Assembly (NCBI GenBank): GCA_030141605.1
Contig: JAQGDQ010002373.1
Coordinates: forward strand, 64,001-93,469
Reading direction: 5' to 3'
Origin: Tubiluchus corallicola
Lineage: Eukaryota > Priapulida > Priapulimorpha > Priapulimorphida > Tubiluchidae
Length of the DNA stretch: 29,469 nt
Shown: positions 20,113 to 29,399 of the stretch, piece by piece
Layout: each line of letters starts with the position of its first letter
Position numbering within the stretch: position 1 is the stretch's first letter
Notes under the pieces: model-generated
Database searches by the model: none
Told to the model about the DNA's origin: nothing
What the model saw: only the letters and a program-made list of their open reading frames with translations
Program-made: the position numbers and the translations under genes

Positions 20113-20253
20113 ATGGCTGCTAGCAGTTGCCTTTTGCCTAAACTCACAACAAAAAAAGAAGTTGATGATGCAATTATGTCAACGGAGGAGTTGGTTTTGG
20201 TTCTCCGTTTTGGCAAAGAATCGGATCCGGTCTGCTTACAGCTGGACAACATT
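20113..20253 (+). CDS. TXNL4B: TXNL4B exon 1
   Basis: 47 codons from ATG, starting [20 protein letters not shown] and ending VCLQLDNI, before donor GTAAGT. Phase 0. Confidence 0.92.
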
Positions 20254-23200
20254 GTAAGTTTCTGTCAGTCATAATTAGCATTTGACTTTTTTTACAAAGA
20301 TTGGATGCAGTTCGATTAAGCTAACTAGTAATCAAAGAATGTCTAGTTGTACTTTATTGGAGTTTTCTGTCCTTGTGTTAGTGTTAAGCATCATTCGTAT
20401 AACTTTCAAGACATTTTTATTAGAGACAATTCTTTTAGTTAGAGATTCATATTTTTATTGTATCAAGGCAGAAATATGCTTAGCAACAGATTCTGTCTCT
20501 ATGTTTGTAATCTGTGTCAGTAAAAAGTTGTTGTTGGCATTCTTCTGTCTCGGAAGACATTGGAGTGTGTGCCAAGAGAGTCAGTTATTGATCATCGTAT
20601 GGAGCGATACGTTTGGCACCAGGTTGGCTGCAGGAGCTGCCGGAGACAGTGAGCATGCTGCACTGGTCCGCCTTCGGGGCTCCACTCCTGATTTGCAAGG
20701 TTTACTCCTCTACACATGGCCGTTGGGTCACTTGACCTCCTCCACCCTCTAGCCACAGGCTGCTTGTGCAACTCCTCCGCCTAGTGTCGAGATACAGTGT
20801 GGGCATCCCGCAAGCCTACAGCACCTGGTATTCCTAGGCGGTCACCCATCCAAGTACTAACCAGGCTCGACATTGCTTAACTTCGGCGTTCAGACGAGAA
20901 CCGGTGTTTTCAACGTGATATGGCCTTAGATTACAGTATATGGCAGTAAAAAGTACTGAACAGTATAAAATGTGGCTATTGCTATAAACTTAAATGATAC
21001 TAAACTTTACATTATAGTTGGAAAAGACAAGTGAAGCATTGCGCAACATGGCGCGTATATACACAGTAGAGGTGACAGCAGTTCCCGTTTACACACGGTA
21101 TTTTGACATAACACTTATTCCAGCGACCGTGTTCTTCTTCAACACTGAACATATGAAAGTGGATTGGGGGTAAGTTCAATCTAAGTTAATTCTTCGTATG
21201 CTAGTAGGATAGTAAAACAAGCAACTGACCTAAATTGCAAAATGCTTGAAATTAATTAAATTCTGAGGAAGAAACAAATTCGACCTTTTTACGGCTTGGG
21301 TTTGCTTGCCATAAACCAAAGTTGCTGTACAATGAAACAAGCCCATGTAAAATTGTTAAAAAATTAATGATTTTGTTGATTTATTTTGATACTATTTTTT
21401 TATAAAGCTATTATTACTAATTATACTAGCAAAGACCCCGCAAAAAATTTTGCATATAAATACATGTATAATCAAAAATACGCGAACATCCTAAATAGTC
21501 CTCATTTATAACGCAAAGCCAGTAGCAGCAGCTTTTTCTGAATTAAAGCTATAGGCAGAGTATAATGGATGACGTCAGAACAATGGTTTTGCGTCAGCAG
21601 TTTTCCGAAAAAGCGAATATTGTCAAAAATAGAACATGCAATTAACAGTATTAACTCATCGGTACTGCTTTTGGTGGACGTGTCCTAAAATATAGCCCAC
21701 ATCATCGTGTAGCCCTGTGTCCTTCCTCTTTCTAAAGAGCTACATATCTCCTTTCGAGAGTCCCACCAGGCGCCGCTAGAAGGTTTTTTCTGCATGCTGT
21801 TAGGTCAAAATTTCGAAAAAATCGCGAGTTGGGTCCAGGAAAACGCCCGTTACGGGACGCCGTGACCCTCTCGCAAATTCTAAATATGCCTATGACACCC
21901 ACTGCTGAACGGGCTATCTATCCATAGCCAGCACCACCCTCGGCCCGTTCCCGTTCTCCAGATCTCAGACGTATAACTTTCGCAAAAAACGGCCAGAAAT
22001 GGCCATTTTTGGAGGTTTTTTGCCACCAGTTCGTCCCGATTAAAAATATAAAGCCCCAATGGCACGACACTGGATTGAGACCTTTCGTTTGATGTATAGA
22101 TCGCCGCAAATGATGCCGTCGTCGAAGCTGTAGCCTCGAATCTTATATATATATAACATACCAGTAGAATTAATATATACGACTAGCAAAGGCCCCGCAA
22201 AAAATTTTGCTTATAAATACGCGTATAATCAACAATGCACGAACGTCTTACCTAGTGTTTGTTTACTTACCTAACGCAAAGCCAGCAGCAATTAAAGCTA
22301 TAAGTTTATAAGCTGAGTTTAATGGATGACGTCAGAACAATGGCTTTGCGTCAGCAGTTTTCCAAGTGAAAATTGCCGAAAATAGAACATCTAATTAACT
22401 CGTCGGCACTCCACTTGGTGGACGTGTTCTAACATATAGCCCAGATCATCGTGTAGCCCTGTTCTTCCTCGTTCTAAAGAAATCTTATATAAATCTTATA
22501 TATATATTGTTCGGAAGATTTCTCTCTGCTTGGCCTTTAATCTAAAGTTGTACTTATTTAGAATTGCCTGTAAAACTTGGCTTCGTTATATGCATTTAGT
22601 AGGTCAACCAATCAGAATTGAGCACGTTTTTTAGTCTACTCATTGGAAGCGAAGAAATCGCCACGTATTTGATTTGTTCTGTAATATTGAATTTAAAATA
22701 AAAGTTTTTGGGATTTACTTCAAAACAACTGGTAGCAGAGAGTAGTTACGCAGTGAAACTCGTCTGCGGTAATTTATGCTGTGAAACTCGTCTGCAGTAA
22801 ATATCGTTATCGTATTCGTCGTACTACATGTATCGGGTTTCATTTGACTTCATCGTATCGCCATAGCCATGAGTCAGCAGCAACAATCGGCTGGAAAGGA
22901 TAACGACGGGGTACGTAGCGCTAAAATTATCAACACTAGTCGGCAGGAGTTAAAAGCAGAAAAAGCTAGCGCCAAATCTGCACTTACGAAGTTAAAAAAT
23001 AAACTACTGCAATTAATCTGTCAAGAAGTCCACCAGGACGAATGGGAAACACGTCAGAACATTTTAGATTTATTTGATAAGATAGACGAGGCGCAAAGTA
23101 GAGCAATGTCGGTAGTGGAGAATTTACTGGAAAATTACCTGACAGATGAGACAGGGGGTCAAAAGATAGAAGAATGCATAGACGAGGTCATTGACGAATT

Positions 23201-26200
23201 GGAGAAGTTGTCTGACGAGTACGCGACAGTATACAGTAAAGCACAGGCCTACCTGCAAACCTTAAAACTGGGACATGGAGGCGGATCTACTGCTACAGCA
23301 AGGGCGTCAGCAAACATCGAATCTGACAACATGCATTCACCATGGGCTACGCCACCTGCAAAACCTCTCGGGAGTGATATCCCTACAACGTCTGCTACTG
23401 AACATTATAACGTAAAAGCTGAACTATACGAGGAAGCTCACTTCGATTCTGAGCAGCGAGAATTTAGCAACACATCATGGACCCGCCATCAACCAGCTGA
23501 TCGGTACAACACAGCAGCTACCGTGCAGCGTGAGGACGTTTCCATAGGTGTTGATATGTGGAGGCAATTAAAGAGAGTTTCCATCCCGGTTTTTAATGGA
23601 GACAAAAAGAGCTACGAAAATTGGAAAGCAGCGTTTTGTGCTTGTATAGATTCAGCGCCAGCGACAGCAGAGTATAAACTTTTGCAACTTAGACAGTATT
23701 TATCCGGTGAGGCGTTGAAGGTCATTGAGAATTTGGGACATTCGGCAGTTGCATACCAAGCTGCTAAAGAGAGATTAGATAGAAAATATGGCGGTCGTCG
23801 ACGACAGGTGGCGCTGCAATTAGAAGAACTGGAAAGATTTAGGCCAATTCGAACTGAGCACGCTAAAGAAATAGAAAAATTCGCGGATTTATTGGACTTG
23901 ACCGTAGTAAATTTACAAGAGGCTGGTCGACACGAAGAATTAGGTAATGGATCACTTTACGCAAAATTAAAGAAGAAAATGCCAGAAAGCATGCTGGCTC
24001 AATTCCAGCGTTGGTTATTCGAGAAACGTCGGGCAGAAAATGTTATTTCGCTAAGAGAATGGATAATTCGCGAGGCAGAGTTTTACACAATAGCACACGA
24101 GACAGTTTATGGTTTAGGGGCCAGCAATTTGGACACAAAACCAAAACCGAGATCGTACTTTGGGACAACAGGTGATAACCAAGAAGCTGCAGTTTCCAGA
24201 AGTAGTCAATCACAAAGATTATGCAAAGTTTGCAATGGGCCTCACGGTGTTTGGAGGTGTGATGAGTTTCGCAAGATGAGCATTCCACAAAGATGGGACT
24301 CTGCAAAGCGGTTGAACTTATGCTATCGCTGTCTGGGGTCAGATCACCAAGGTCAAACCTGTCCACGTAGCAGAGTTTGTGGCATAGACAGCTGCAAATA
24401 CAATCATAACAGATTTCTACATTCGTCAAAAGAAGTTAGAGAAAATAATTCGCATTTAGCCGCGACCAACAAGAACTACAACAATGCTGTTGGTTCTACA
24501 CCGTCATCAATCAAACCTGCAGCTGAAGATGGTTCATCGCATCGCAGTAGCACATCGACCATACCACCTGACAAACAAAATTCGGCTGTGACAATGACAT
24601 CTGGCAATCCCAAGATAGTTGAAAAAATTATGTTGCGAACTATACCAATAATCGTGAAAAATGGAAATCGTAAATTGACAATCAACGCATTATTAGATGA
24701 TGCCAGCACAAGATCGTACATCAACTCGGATGTAGCAGCAGAGTTAGGACTTGAGGGTGAGACTCAGCAGATTAACGTCAACGTTTTAAATGGGCAAACA
24801 AAAGTTTTCGAAACAAGACCTGTAACATTTAATCTACAGAGTGTCAACGGCCAGCTGGACATGAAATTCAGCGCATTAACGGCTGAAAGAGTTACCGGAA
24901 ATTTGAATGTAATAAACTGGAATGAATGCAGTCACAAGTGGGACCATTTGAAAGCTATTGAATTTCCAAAACTAGGACGTCGCCTCATCGTAGACATGTT
25001 GATTGGCAGCGATTACACCGATTTACATTATTCGTACAGAGATGTTCGTGGAAAGCCAGGGGAGCCAATAGCTAGATTAACTCCACTCGGATGGACATGT
25101 ATAGGACAACCAAATGATTGCGACAGTTATCGTGTTCGCACCAATTTCGTTCACACGTATTTTTCGGCTGAAGCTAGTGAAATTCGGCTTGATGAGATGT
25201 TGCAACAATTTTGGCAGATAGATTCAGCTGGCACGATGCCAAGTTGCCGCATTCTGGATATTGATGCAGAGAACGCTTTAGCTAAAGTAGAGAAATCCAT
25301 GAAAATGACGGATGGACATTATGAGGTTTGCATACCATGGAAAGATAATTCAGTTGAGCTGCCTAGTGCGAAATTGAGCTACGAAAAGGCACTGAAAAGA
25401 CTACAGAGCACCGAAAAACGTCTACTAAAAAATCCAGAAGTGGCAAAAATATACGAAGATAATATTCAGCAGTATGTGAAGAAAGGCTACATACGTCAAG
25501 TGACATCATTAGAAGATCAGCAATGCGGACGATGGTTTTTACCCCATTTTCCAATAATCAGACCAGATAGAGAGACAACAAAAGTACGCATGGTGTTTGA
25601 TTCGTCAGAAGAATGCGATGGAGTCTCGCTGAATGATGTCATTAGTCCCGGACCAAAGCTGCAGAGAGATTTATTCGATGTCTTGCTTCGTTTTCGTAAA
25701 AATCCTGTAGCATTGGTATCGGACATTGCAGATATGTACTTGATGATTAAAATTGTTCCTGAGGACAGGGTTTACCATAGATTTCTCTGGAGGAATTTCG
25801 AAAACAGACAGCCTGACCAATATGAATTCGAAAGGGTCGTTTTTGGGGTAAATGCATCACCATTTCTTGCACAATTTGTGACGCGGAAGCATGCAGAAAA
25901 ATTTCAATTGCAGTATCCAATGGCTACAGAAACCATACTCTACTCGACGTATATGGACGATAGCATGGATTCAGCCATCGACGATGAACAAGGCATAGAG
26001 CTCTACAGTCAGTTGTCCGGTCTTTGGGAAAAGGCTGGCATGCGAGCTCGTAAATGGTTATCAAATTCACCTGTAGTGTTAGCCGAGATACCACAAGAGG
26101 AGAGAGCATCAGAAATTAACTTAGATGAAGGACTTCTTCCGAGTATAAAAACACTTGGAGTACTGTGGCTGGCAAAGGAAGATGTTTTCACCTTCAAACC

Positions 26201-29140
26201 AAAATCCATGGACATCGACAATTTCTTATTTACCAAGCGTAATATACTGAGGAAGTTCGCTACAATATTTGATCCATTGGGATTTCTGGCAGCATTTCTC
26301 GTTCGAGGGAAAATTATCATGCAGGAAATGTGGACAGCCGGTTTAGGATGGGACGACGAGCTTGACGAAAACTTGCAATGGAAAGCCAAAATGTGGTTTA
26401 CAGAATTGATCGAGATGCCAGAAATTCATATTCCGAGATGTTTGGTCACGGAGGGGGGTACAGATTCATGCACACTGCACACATTCGTAGATGCATCGCA
26501 AGAAGCCTATGCAGCAGTTAGCTATCTACGTTGTACCTATCCTGATGGAACTATATCGTGTCGACTCATCGCAGCAAAGTCTCGTGTAGCCCCTCTGATT
26601 GCAATTAGTATTCCACGACTAGAAATGATGGCTGCAATACTGGGGCTAAGGCTTACGGACCACATAGCTGGTGCACTAAACATGGAACTAAAAAATGCAA
26701 TTTTTTGGTGTGATAGTATGAACGTTTTATGGTGGATAAGGAGTAGAAGTCGCACACTGAAACCGTTCATCGCTAATCGTATAGGCGAAATTCAGAGTCA
26801 AACATTTCCACATCAATGGCGGCATGTCACATCAAAAGAGAATGCTGCTGATGCTGTGACTAGAGGGAAAACTGCAAATCAACTTATTAATGATGAAAAA
26901 TGGTGGAGAGGACCGAAATTCCTTCACAAGAACGAGCAAGAATGGCCATCTAAAATTATAGAATTTCAGCAAATGGATGACGCAGAACTTAGAAAGCCAA
27001 CAAAAATTAGACATGTATCTAATCGTGAAACTGCTGAAACTTACATTACTGGACCAATACAAAACCAGGATGACAATTGGCGTCTAAAACCTGAGCGGTT
27101 TTCCAGTTGGTTACGACTGATTCGAGTACAAGCATGGGTACATCGTTTTCTAGAAAACTGTCGTGATTCAAAACTGCACAAGAAGTTTGGAGAATTAGAG
27201 CCAGACGAATTGCAAGACGTTGAGATAAGCATTGTACGAAACATGCAACGTGAAGCCTTTTCACTGGAATACAAATTACTCCAGAATAACCAACAGTTGC
27301 CGAAGAATAGCAATTTATTAAAGCTGCAACCTAGATTAGACGAGGATGGAGTTATTCGCAGCGAAGGACGTCTCATTCACGCAGAATACTTATCGTACGA
27401 TGCACGCCATCCGATCATTCTGCCTAAGAATAACTGGGTAACCAAGTTGATAATTGGACATCATCATGAAAAAGCTCATCATGCAATAGGGGTGAATCAG
27501 ACTCTTGCTTCACTGTCAGCTCGATATTGGGATCTCTGGCAGGGAAGAAATCAGAAAATTTGAGAAAGAATGTGCAAAATGCCGTCAGCAGAAAGCTCAA
27601 ACTGCAACGCAAGTGATGGCACCAATTCCAGAGATCAGAGTGAAACTGCCTTTACGAGCTTTTGCTAGGACAGCAGTGGATTTTGCTGGACCTTCTATTA
27701 CAGTTCAAGGAAGAGGAAAACGTCGACAGAAACGCTATCTTTGCCTCTTCACTTGTATGACATCGCGGGCAGTGCATTTAGAGATAGCCTTTGGCCTTGA
27801 CACTGATTCGTACTTAAACGCCTTTTATCGCATGGTCAATCGCAGAGGTTTGCCAACTGAGATGCTTTCTGACAACGGTTTAAACTTCGTAGGAGCGAAC
27901 AATGAACTACAAAGTCTATTAGCGAAATTAGACGAAGAGAAGATTCAACGGACATCTGCAAACCAAGGTATCAAGTGGCATTTTAACCCACCATTAGCAC
28001 CACATTTTGGAGGAGCCTATGAAATAATGGTAAAAGCCGCAAAACGAGCCATATTCGCTATTCTCGGAAACGCTGACGTCACGGATGAAGAACTCATGAC
28101 AGCATTTACCGGAGCAGAAGCACTATTAAATTCGAGACCATTGACGTACCAAACAGCAGATGAGAAAGATGACATTCCCTTGACGCCAAACCATTTTTTA
28201 TTTGGGCAAGTTGGTGGACAATTCGCGCCCGAATCAGTGGATAACACAGACTTTAATCCTAGAAAGCGTTGGAGGCGTGTCCAAGAATTAATACGTCACT
28301 TTTGGAAAAGATGGATGCGAGAGTGGCTTCCAGGACTCAACAGACGCAGTAAATGGAATCGTGTGCAGAGAGACATTCAAGTAAACGACATCGTACTTGT
28401 TATATCTCCAAATACACCTAGGGGACAGTGGCCTATGGGACGCATACTAGAAGTCTACCCTGGTAGCGACGGGCACACTCGAGTTGCAAAACTGAAGATT
28501 GGCAATAGTGAACTTGCACGACCAATCACCAAACTCTGTCCACTGGAGTTCATTGAGGAAGAGAAACCCGACAATCAAAAGTGAAGTTTCTACAAATACT
28601 GCAGATGATCTGGACCACTGAAAATTATTACTATGATTTTGCGATTATTCGTTTTCGTACTGCTTGCTAAAGTTTGCAAGAATTTTGTTTTTGTAGTTAA
28701 ACGTAAACGTCATGTAGCACAGAATGGAAAATTTTAATTACCGAATGTTAGAATAACTTGAAACTTGTAACTCAAAACTTAAAATTTAGCTTCCACTGCT
28801 ATGTGTATTGATGGTTATATGGAAAATTAAGTAGTTTAGTAGAACTAGTTACACTGTTGATTTTGACTAGATTAATAGATTTTGTTGATATGTTTTGTTA
28901 AAACTTATCAAAGAGGGGGGAAATGTTCGGAAGATTTCTCTCTGCTTGGCCTTTAATCTAAAGTTGTACTTATTTAGAATTGCCTGTAAAACTTGGCTTC
29001 GTTATATGCATTTAGTAGGTCAACCAATCAGAATTGAGGCAGTTTTTTTAGTCTACTCATTGGAAGCGAAGAAATCGCCACGTATTTGATTTGTTCTGTA
29101 ATATTGAATTTAAAATAAAAGTTTTTGGGATTTACTTCAA

Positions 29141-29184
<44 letters not shown>

Positions 29185-29399
29185 TATATACTAGTAGAAT
29201 TAATATATACGATAGTGTGTGCTTATTTTGCAGAACACCTGATCACACAAAATTTATAGGAAGCTTCAGGAACAAGCAAGATTTCATTGATGTCGTGGAA
29301 GTGATTTATCGTGGTGCCATGAAAGGAAAAGTGAAAGTGGAGAGTCCACTGGATCCTAACAGCATACCCAAATACGAGTTACTATACATGGAGTACTGA
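20113..29399 (+). CDS. TXNL4B: Thioredoxin-like 4B (Dim2-type) spliceosome protein, spliced gene
   Basis: Small nuclear protein of the Dim1/Dim2 family with a thioredoxin fold but no redox CxxC; the known family member acts in pre-mRNA splicing and cell-cycle progress. Exons are 20113-20253, 21018-21169 and 29234-29399, with matching phases and GT-AG ends. They give 152 residues (human about 149). Diagnostic stretches are [74 protein letters not shown] and IPKYELLY. The ATG context is ACAATGG. The second intron is about 8.1 kb because a retrotransposon is inserted in it; the first carries a SINE. AATAAA overlaps the stop codon. Confidence 0.95.
20529..20943 (-). mobile_element. 5S rRNA-derived SINE, copy 3, with target duplication
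   Basis: Flanked by the perfect 11-bp direct repeat CAGTAAAAAGT (20518-20528 and 20944-20954), which shows retroposition of the whole unit. On the minus strand the 5S-like head starts near 20930 and includes GGATGGGTGACCGCCT. The body is shorter than copies 1 and 2 by a large internal deletion and ends in a GCCAACAACAAC tail next to the duplication. About 13 bases not of 5S origin lie between head and duplication. It lies in TXNL4B intron 1, antisense to the gene. Confidence 0.88.
21018..21169 (+). CDS. TXNL4B: TXNL4B exon 2
   Basis: Acceptor CATTATAG ends at 21017 and donor GTAAGT begins at 21170. It reads [20 protein letters not shown] to [12 protein letters not shown] and leaves two bases of a Gly codon. 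This is the core thioredoxin-fold segment. Confidence 0.95.
21426..22160 (+). repeat. Retroposon-like repeat R1 with TA-rich tail
   Basis: Starts CTAGCAAAGACCCCGCAAAA and ends in CTTATATATATATA. Shares several blocks with R2 at 22183: GCAAAAAATTTTGC, ATGGATGACGTCAGAACAAT, TTGCGTCAGCAGTTTTCC, TAGCCC...ATCATCGTGTAGCCC. R1 has about 400 bp that R2 lacks (about 21750-22135). Short minus-strand frames here show no known domain. Confidence 0.7.
22183..22507 (+). mobile_element. Retroposon-like repeat R2, interrupted by the Bel/Pao element
   Basis: Begins CTAGCAAAGGCCCCGCAAAA right after AGTAGAATTAATATATACGA (22163-22182). The same 20 bases recur at 29193-29212, after the (TA)n that continues beyond the 3' LTR. 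So R2 with its TA tail carries a 20-bp target duplication, and the Bel/Pao element is inserted in that tail. No coding capacity. Family not recognised; LINE-driven insertion is inferred from the duplication length and tail. Confidence 0.7.
22508..22727 (+). repeat. 5' LTR of the Bel/Pao element
   Basis: 220 bp from TGTTCGGAAGATTTCTC to TTACTTCAAAACA, with TG...CA ends. A polyadenylation hexamer AATAAA lies at 22697-22702. Confidence 0.95.
22730..22740 (+). other. Primer-binding site, initiator tRNA-Met type
   Basis: TGGTAGCAGAG begins two bases after the 5' LTR. It is complementary to the 3' end of animal initiator tRNA-Met (CTCTGCTACCA). Complementarity is lost after 11 bases. Confidence 0.7.
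22869..27563 (+). CDS. Bel/Pao gag-pol polyprotein (to the integrase zinc domain)
   Basis: A 1564-codon frame from ATG at 22869. N-terminal helices (1-130) and a gag-like region of the DUF1759 kind (about 235-420) come first. Next are zinc-knuckle cysteines (CKVC near 452, CYRC near 484, CGIDSC near 503). An aspartic protease of the DUF1758 kind has LLDDAST near 605-611. The reverse transcriptase (about 870-1060) has YMDD near 1028. RNase H / Pao-specific region follows, with [11 protein letters not shown] near 1206. The integrase zinc-binding histidines (HHHEKAHH) lie near 1531. The frame ends at TGA 27561-27563, just after these, while the matching rest continues in another frame from about 27540. 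The single break suggests a recent inactivating indel or a base-calling error. It encodes capsid and replication enzymes of the element, not a host function. Confidence 0.93.
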   Translation: MSQQQQSAGKDNDGVRSAKIINTSRQELKAEKASAKSALTKLKNKLLQLICQEVHQDEWETRQNILDLFDKIDEAQSRAMSVVENLLENYLTDETGGQKIEECIDEVIDELEKLSDEYATVYSKAQAYLQTLKLGHGGGSTATARASANIESDNMHSPWATPPAKPLGSDIPTTSATEHYNVKAELYEEAHFDSEQREFSNTSWTRHQPADRYNTAATVQREDVSIGVDMWRQLKRVSIPVFNGDKKSYENWKAAFCACIDSAPATAEYKLLQLRQYLSGEALKVIENLGHSAVAYQAAKERLDRKYGGRRRQVALQLEELERFRPIRTEHAKEIEKFADLLDLTVVNLQEAGRHEELGNGSLYAKLKKKMPESMLAQFQRWLFEKRRAENVISLREWIIREAEFYTIAHETVYGLGASNLDTKPKPRSYFGTTGDNQEAAVSRSSQSQRLCKVCNGPHGVWRCDEFRKMSIPQRWDSAKRLNLCYRCLGSDHQGQTCPRSRVCGIDSCKYNHNRFLHSSKEVRENNSHLAATNKNYNNAVGSTPSSIKPAAEDGSSHRSSTSTIPPDKQNSAVTMTSGNPKIVEKIMLRTIPIIVKNGNRKLTINALLDDASTRSYINSDVAAELGLEGETQQINVNVLNGQTKVFETRPVTFNLQSVNGQLDMKFSALTAERVTGNLNVINWNECSHKWDHLKAIEFPKLGRRLIVDMLIGSDYTDLHYSYRDVRGKPGEPIARLTPLGWTCIGQPNDCDSYRVRTNFVHTYFSAEASEIRLDEMLQQFWQIDSAGTMPSCRILDIDAENALAKVEKSMKMTDGHYEVCIPWKDNSVELPSAKLSYEKALKRLQSTEKRLLKNPEVAKIYEDNIQQYVKKGYIRQVTSLEDQQCGRWFLPHFPIIRPDRETTKVRMVFDSSEECDGVSLNDVISPGPKLQRDLFDVLLRFRKNPVALVSDIADMYLMIKIVPEDRVYHRFLWRNFENRQPDQYEFERVVFGVNASPFLAQFVTRKHAEKFQLQYPMATETILYSTYMDDSMDSAIDDEQGIELYSQLSGLWEKAGMRARKWLSNSPVVLAEIPQEERASEINLDEGLLPSIKTLGVLWLAKEDVFTFKPKSMDIDNFLFTKRNILRKFATIFDPLGFLAAFLVRGKIIMQEMWTAGLGWDDELDENLQWKAKMWFTELIEMPEIHIPRCLVTEGGTDSCTLHTFVDASQEAYAAVSYLRCTYPDGTISCRLIAAKSRVAPLIAISIPRLEMMAAILGLRLTDHIAGALNMELKNAIFWCDSMNVLWWIRSRSRTLKPFIANRIGEIQSQTFPHQWRHVTSKENAADAVTRGKTANQLINDEKWWRGPKFLHKNEQEWPSKIIEFQQMDDAELRKPTKIRHVSNRETAETYITGPIQNQDDNWRLKPERFSSWLRLIRVQAWVHRFLENCRDSKLHKKFGELEPDELQDVEISIVRNMQREAFSLEYKLLQNNQQLPKNSNLLKLQPRLDEDGVIRSEGRLIHAEYLSYDARHPIILPKNNWVTKLIIGHHHEKAHHAIGVNQTLASLSARYWDLWQGRNQKI
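27505..28584 (+). CDS. Bel/Pao integrase, remainder in a shifted frame
   Basis: Overlaps the end of the gag-pol frame; protein-like match starts near 27540. It contains the zinc-domain cysteines (CAKCRQQKA) and an integrase core whose acidic residues are in [14 protein letters not shown] and GGAYE. A Pao-type C-terminal domain (DUF5641-like: [14 protein letters not shown]) follows. It has no sensible start of its own and is best read as the tail of the polyprotein separated by a frame break between about 27525 and 27550. Confidence 0.88.
   Translation: MLHCQLDIGISGREEIRKFEKECAKCRQQKAQTATQVMAPIPEIRVKLPLRAFARTAVDFAGPSITVQGRGKRRQKRYLCLFTCMTSRAVHLEIAFGLDTDSYLNAFYRMVNRRGLPTEMLSDNGLNFVGANNELQSLLAKLDEEKIQRTSANQGIKWHFNPPLAPHFGGAYEIMVKAAKRAIFAILGNADVTDEELMTAFTGAEALLNSRPLTYQTADEKDDIPLTPNHFLFGQVGGQFAPESVDNTDFNPRKRWRRVQELIRHFWKRWMREWLPGLNRRSKWNRVQRDIQVNDIVLVISPNTPRGQWPMGRILEVYPGSDGHTRVAKLKIGNSELARPITKLCPLEFIEEEKPDNQK
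28585..28908 (+). other. Bel/Pao 3' non-coding region
   Basis: AT-rich stretch between the pol stop and the polypurine tract. No envelope-like frame is seen. Confidence 0.7.
28909..28923 (+). other. Polypurine tract
   Basis: Purine run AAAGAGGGGGGAAA directly before the 3' LTR; primes plus-strand DNA synthesis in LTR elements. Confidence 0.88.
28924..29144 (+). repeat. 3' LTR of the Bel/Pao element
   Basis: 221 bp, matching the 5' LTR except for a small cluster where the 5' copy has GAGCACG and six T and this copy has GAGGCAG and seven T. AATAAA lies at 29114-29119. Confidence 0.95.
29141..29190. repeat. (TA)n microsatellite beside the 3' LTR
   Basis: A TA run with a short TAAATAAA interruption between the LTR and the 20-bp duplication at 29193. 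It is read as the remaining tail of repeat R2. Confidence 0.9.
29234..29399 (+). CDS. TXNL4B: TXNL4B exon 3 (terminal)
   Basis: Acceptor TTATTTTGCAG ends at 29233. It completes the Gly codon and reads [17 protein letters not shown] to [11 protein letters not shown], then TGA. It begins only 89 bp after the 3' LTR of the inserted Bel/Pao element, with a TA-rich stretch between. Confidence 0.95.

Larger units (their letters stand above)
22508..29144 (+). mobile_element. Bel/Pao LTR retrotransposon, nearly complete
   Basis: 6.6 kb with LTRs 22508-22727 and 28924-29144, a primer-binding site, gag-pol genes and a polypurine tract. Flanking TATAT on both sides fits a 5-bp target duplication, though the TA-rich site makes this ambiguous. 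The two LTRs differ only in one small cluster (about 22616-22628 versus 29035-29049), so the insertion is recent. No envelope-like frame. The integrase region has one frame break. It sits in TXNL4B intron 2, same strand as the gene. Confidence 0.95.

Noticed and set aside
21880-22109. Two overlapping minus-strand frames of about 60 codons
   Set aside because: Within repeat R1; no recognisable domain.
24043-27376. Several 60-130 codon minus-strand frames
   Set aside because: Antisense shadows of the Bel/Pao polyprotein.
22869-28584. Host-domesticated gag or integrase gene
   Set aside because: LTRs, primer-binding site and polypurine tract are all present and the LTRs are almost identical, so it is an ordinary recent retrotransposon.
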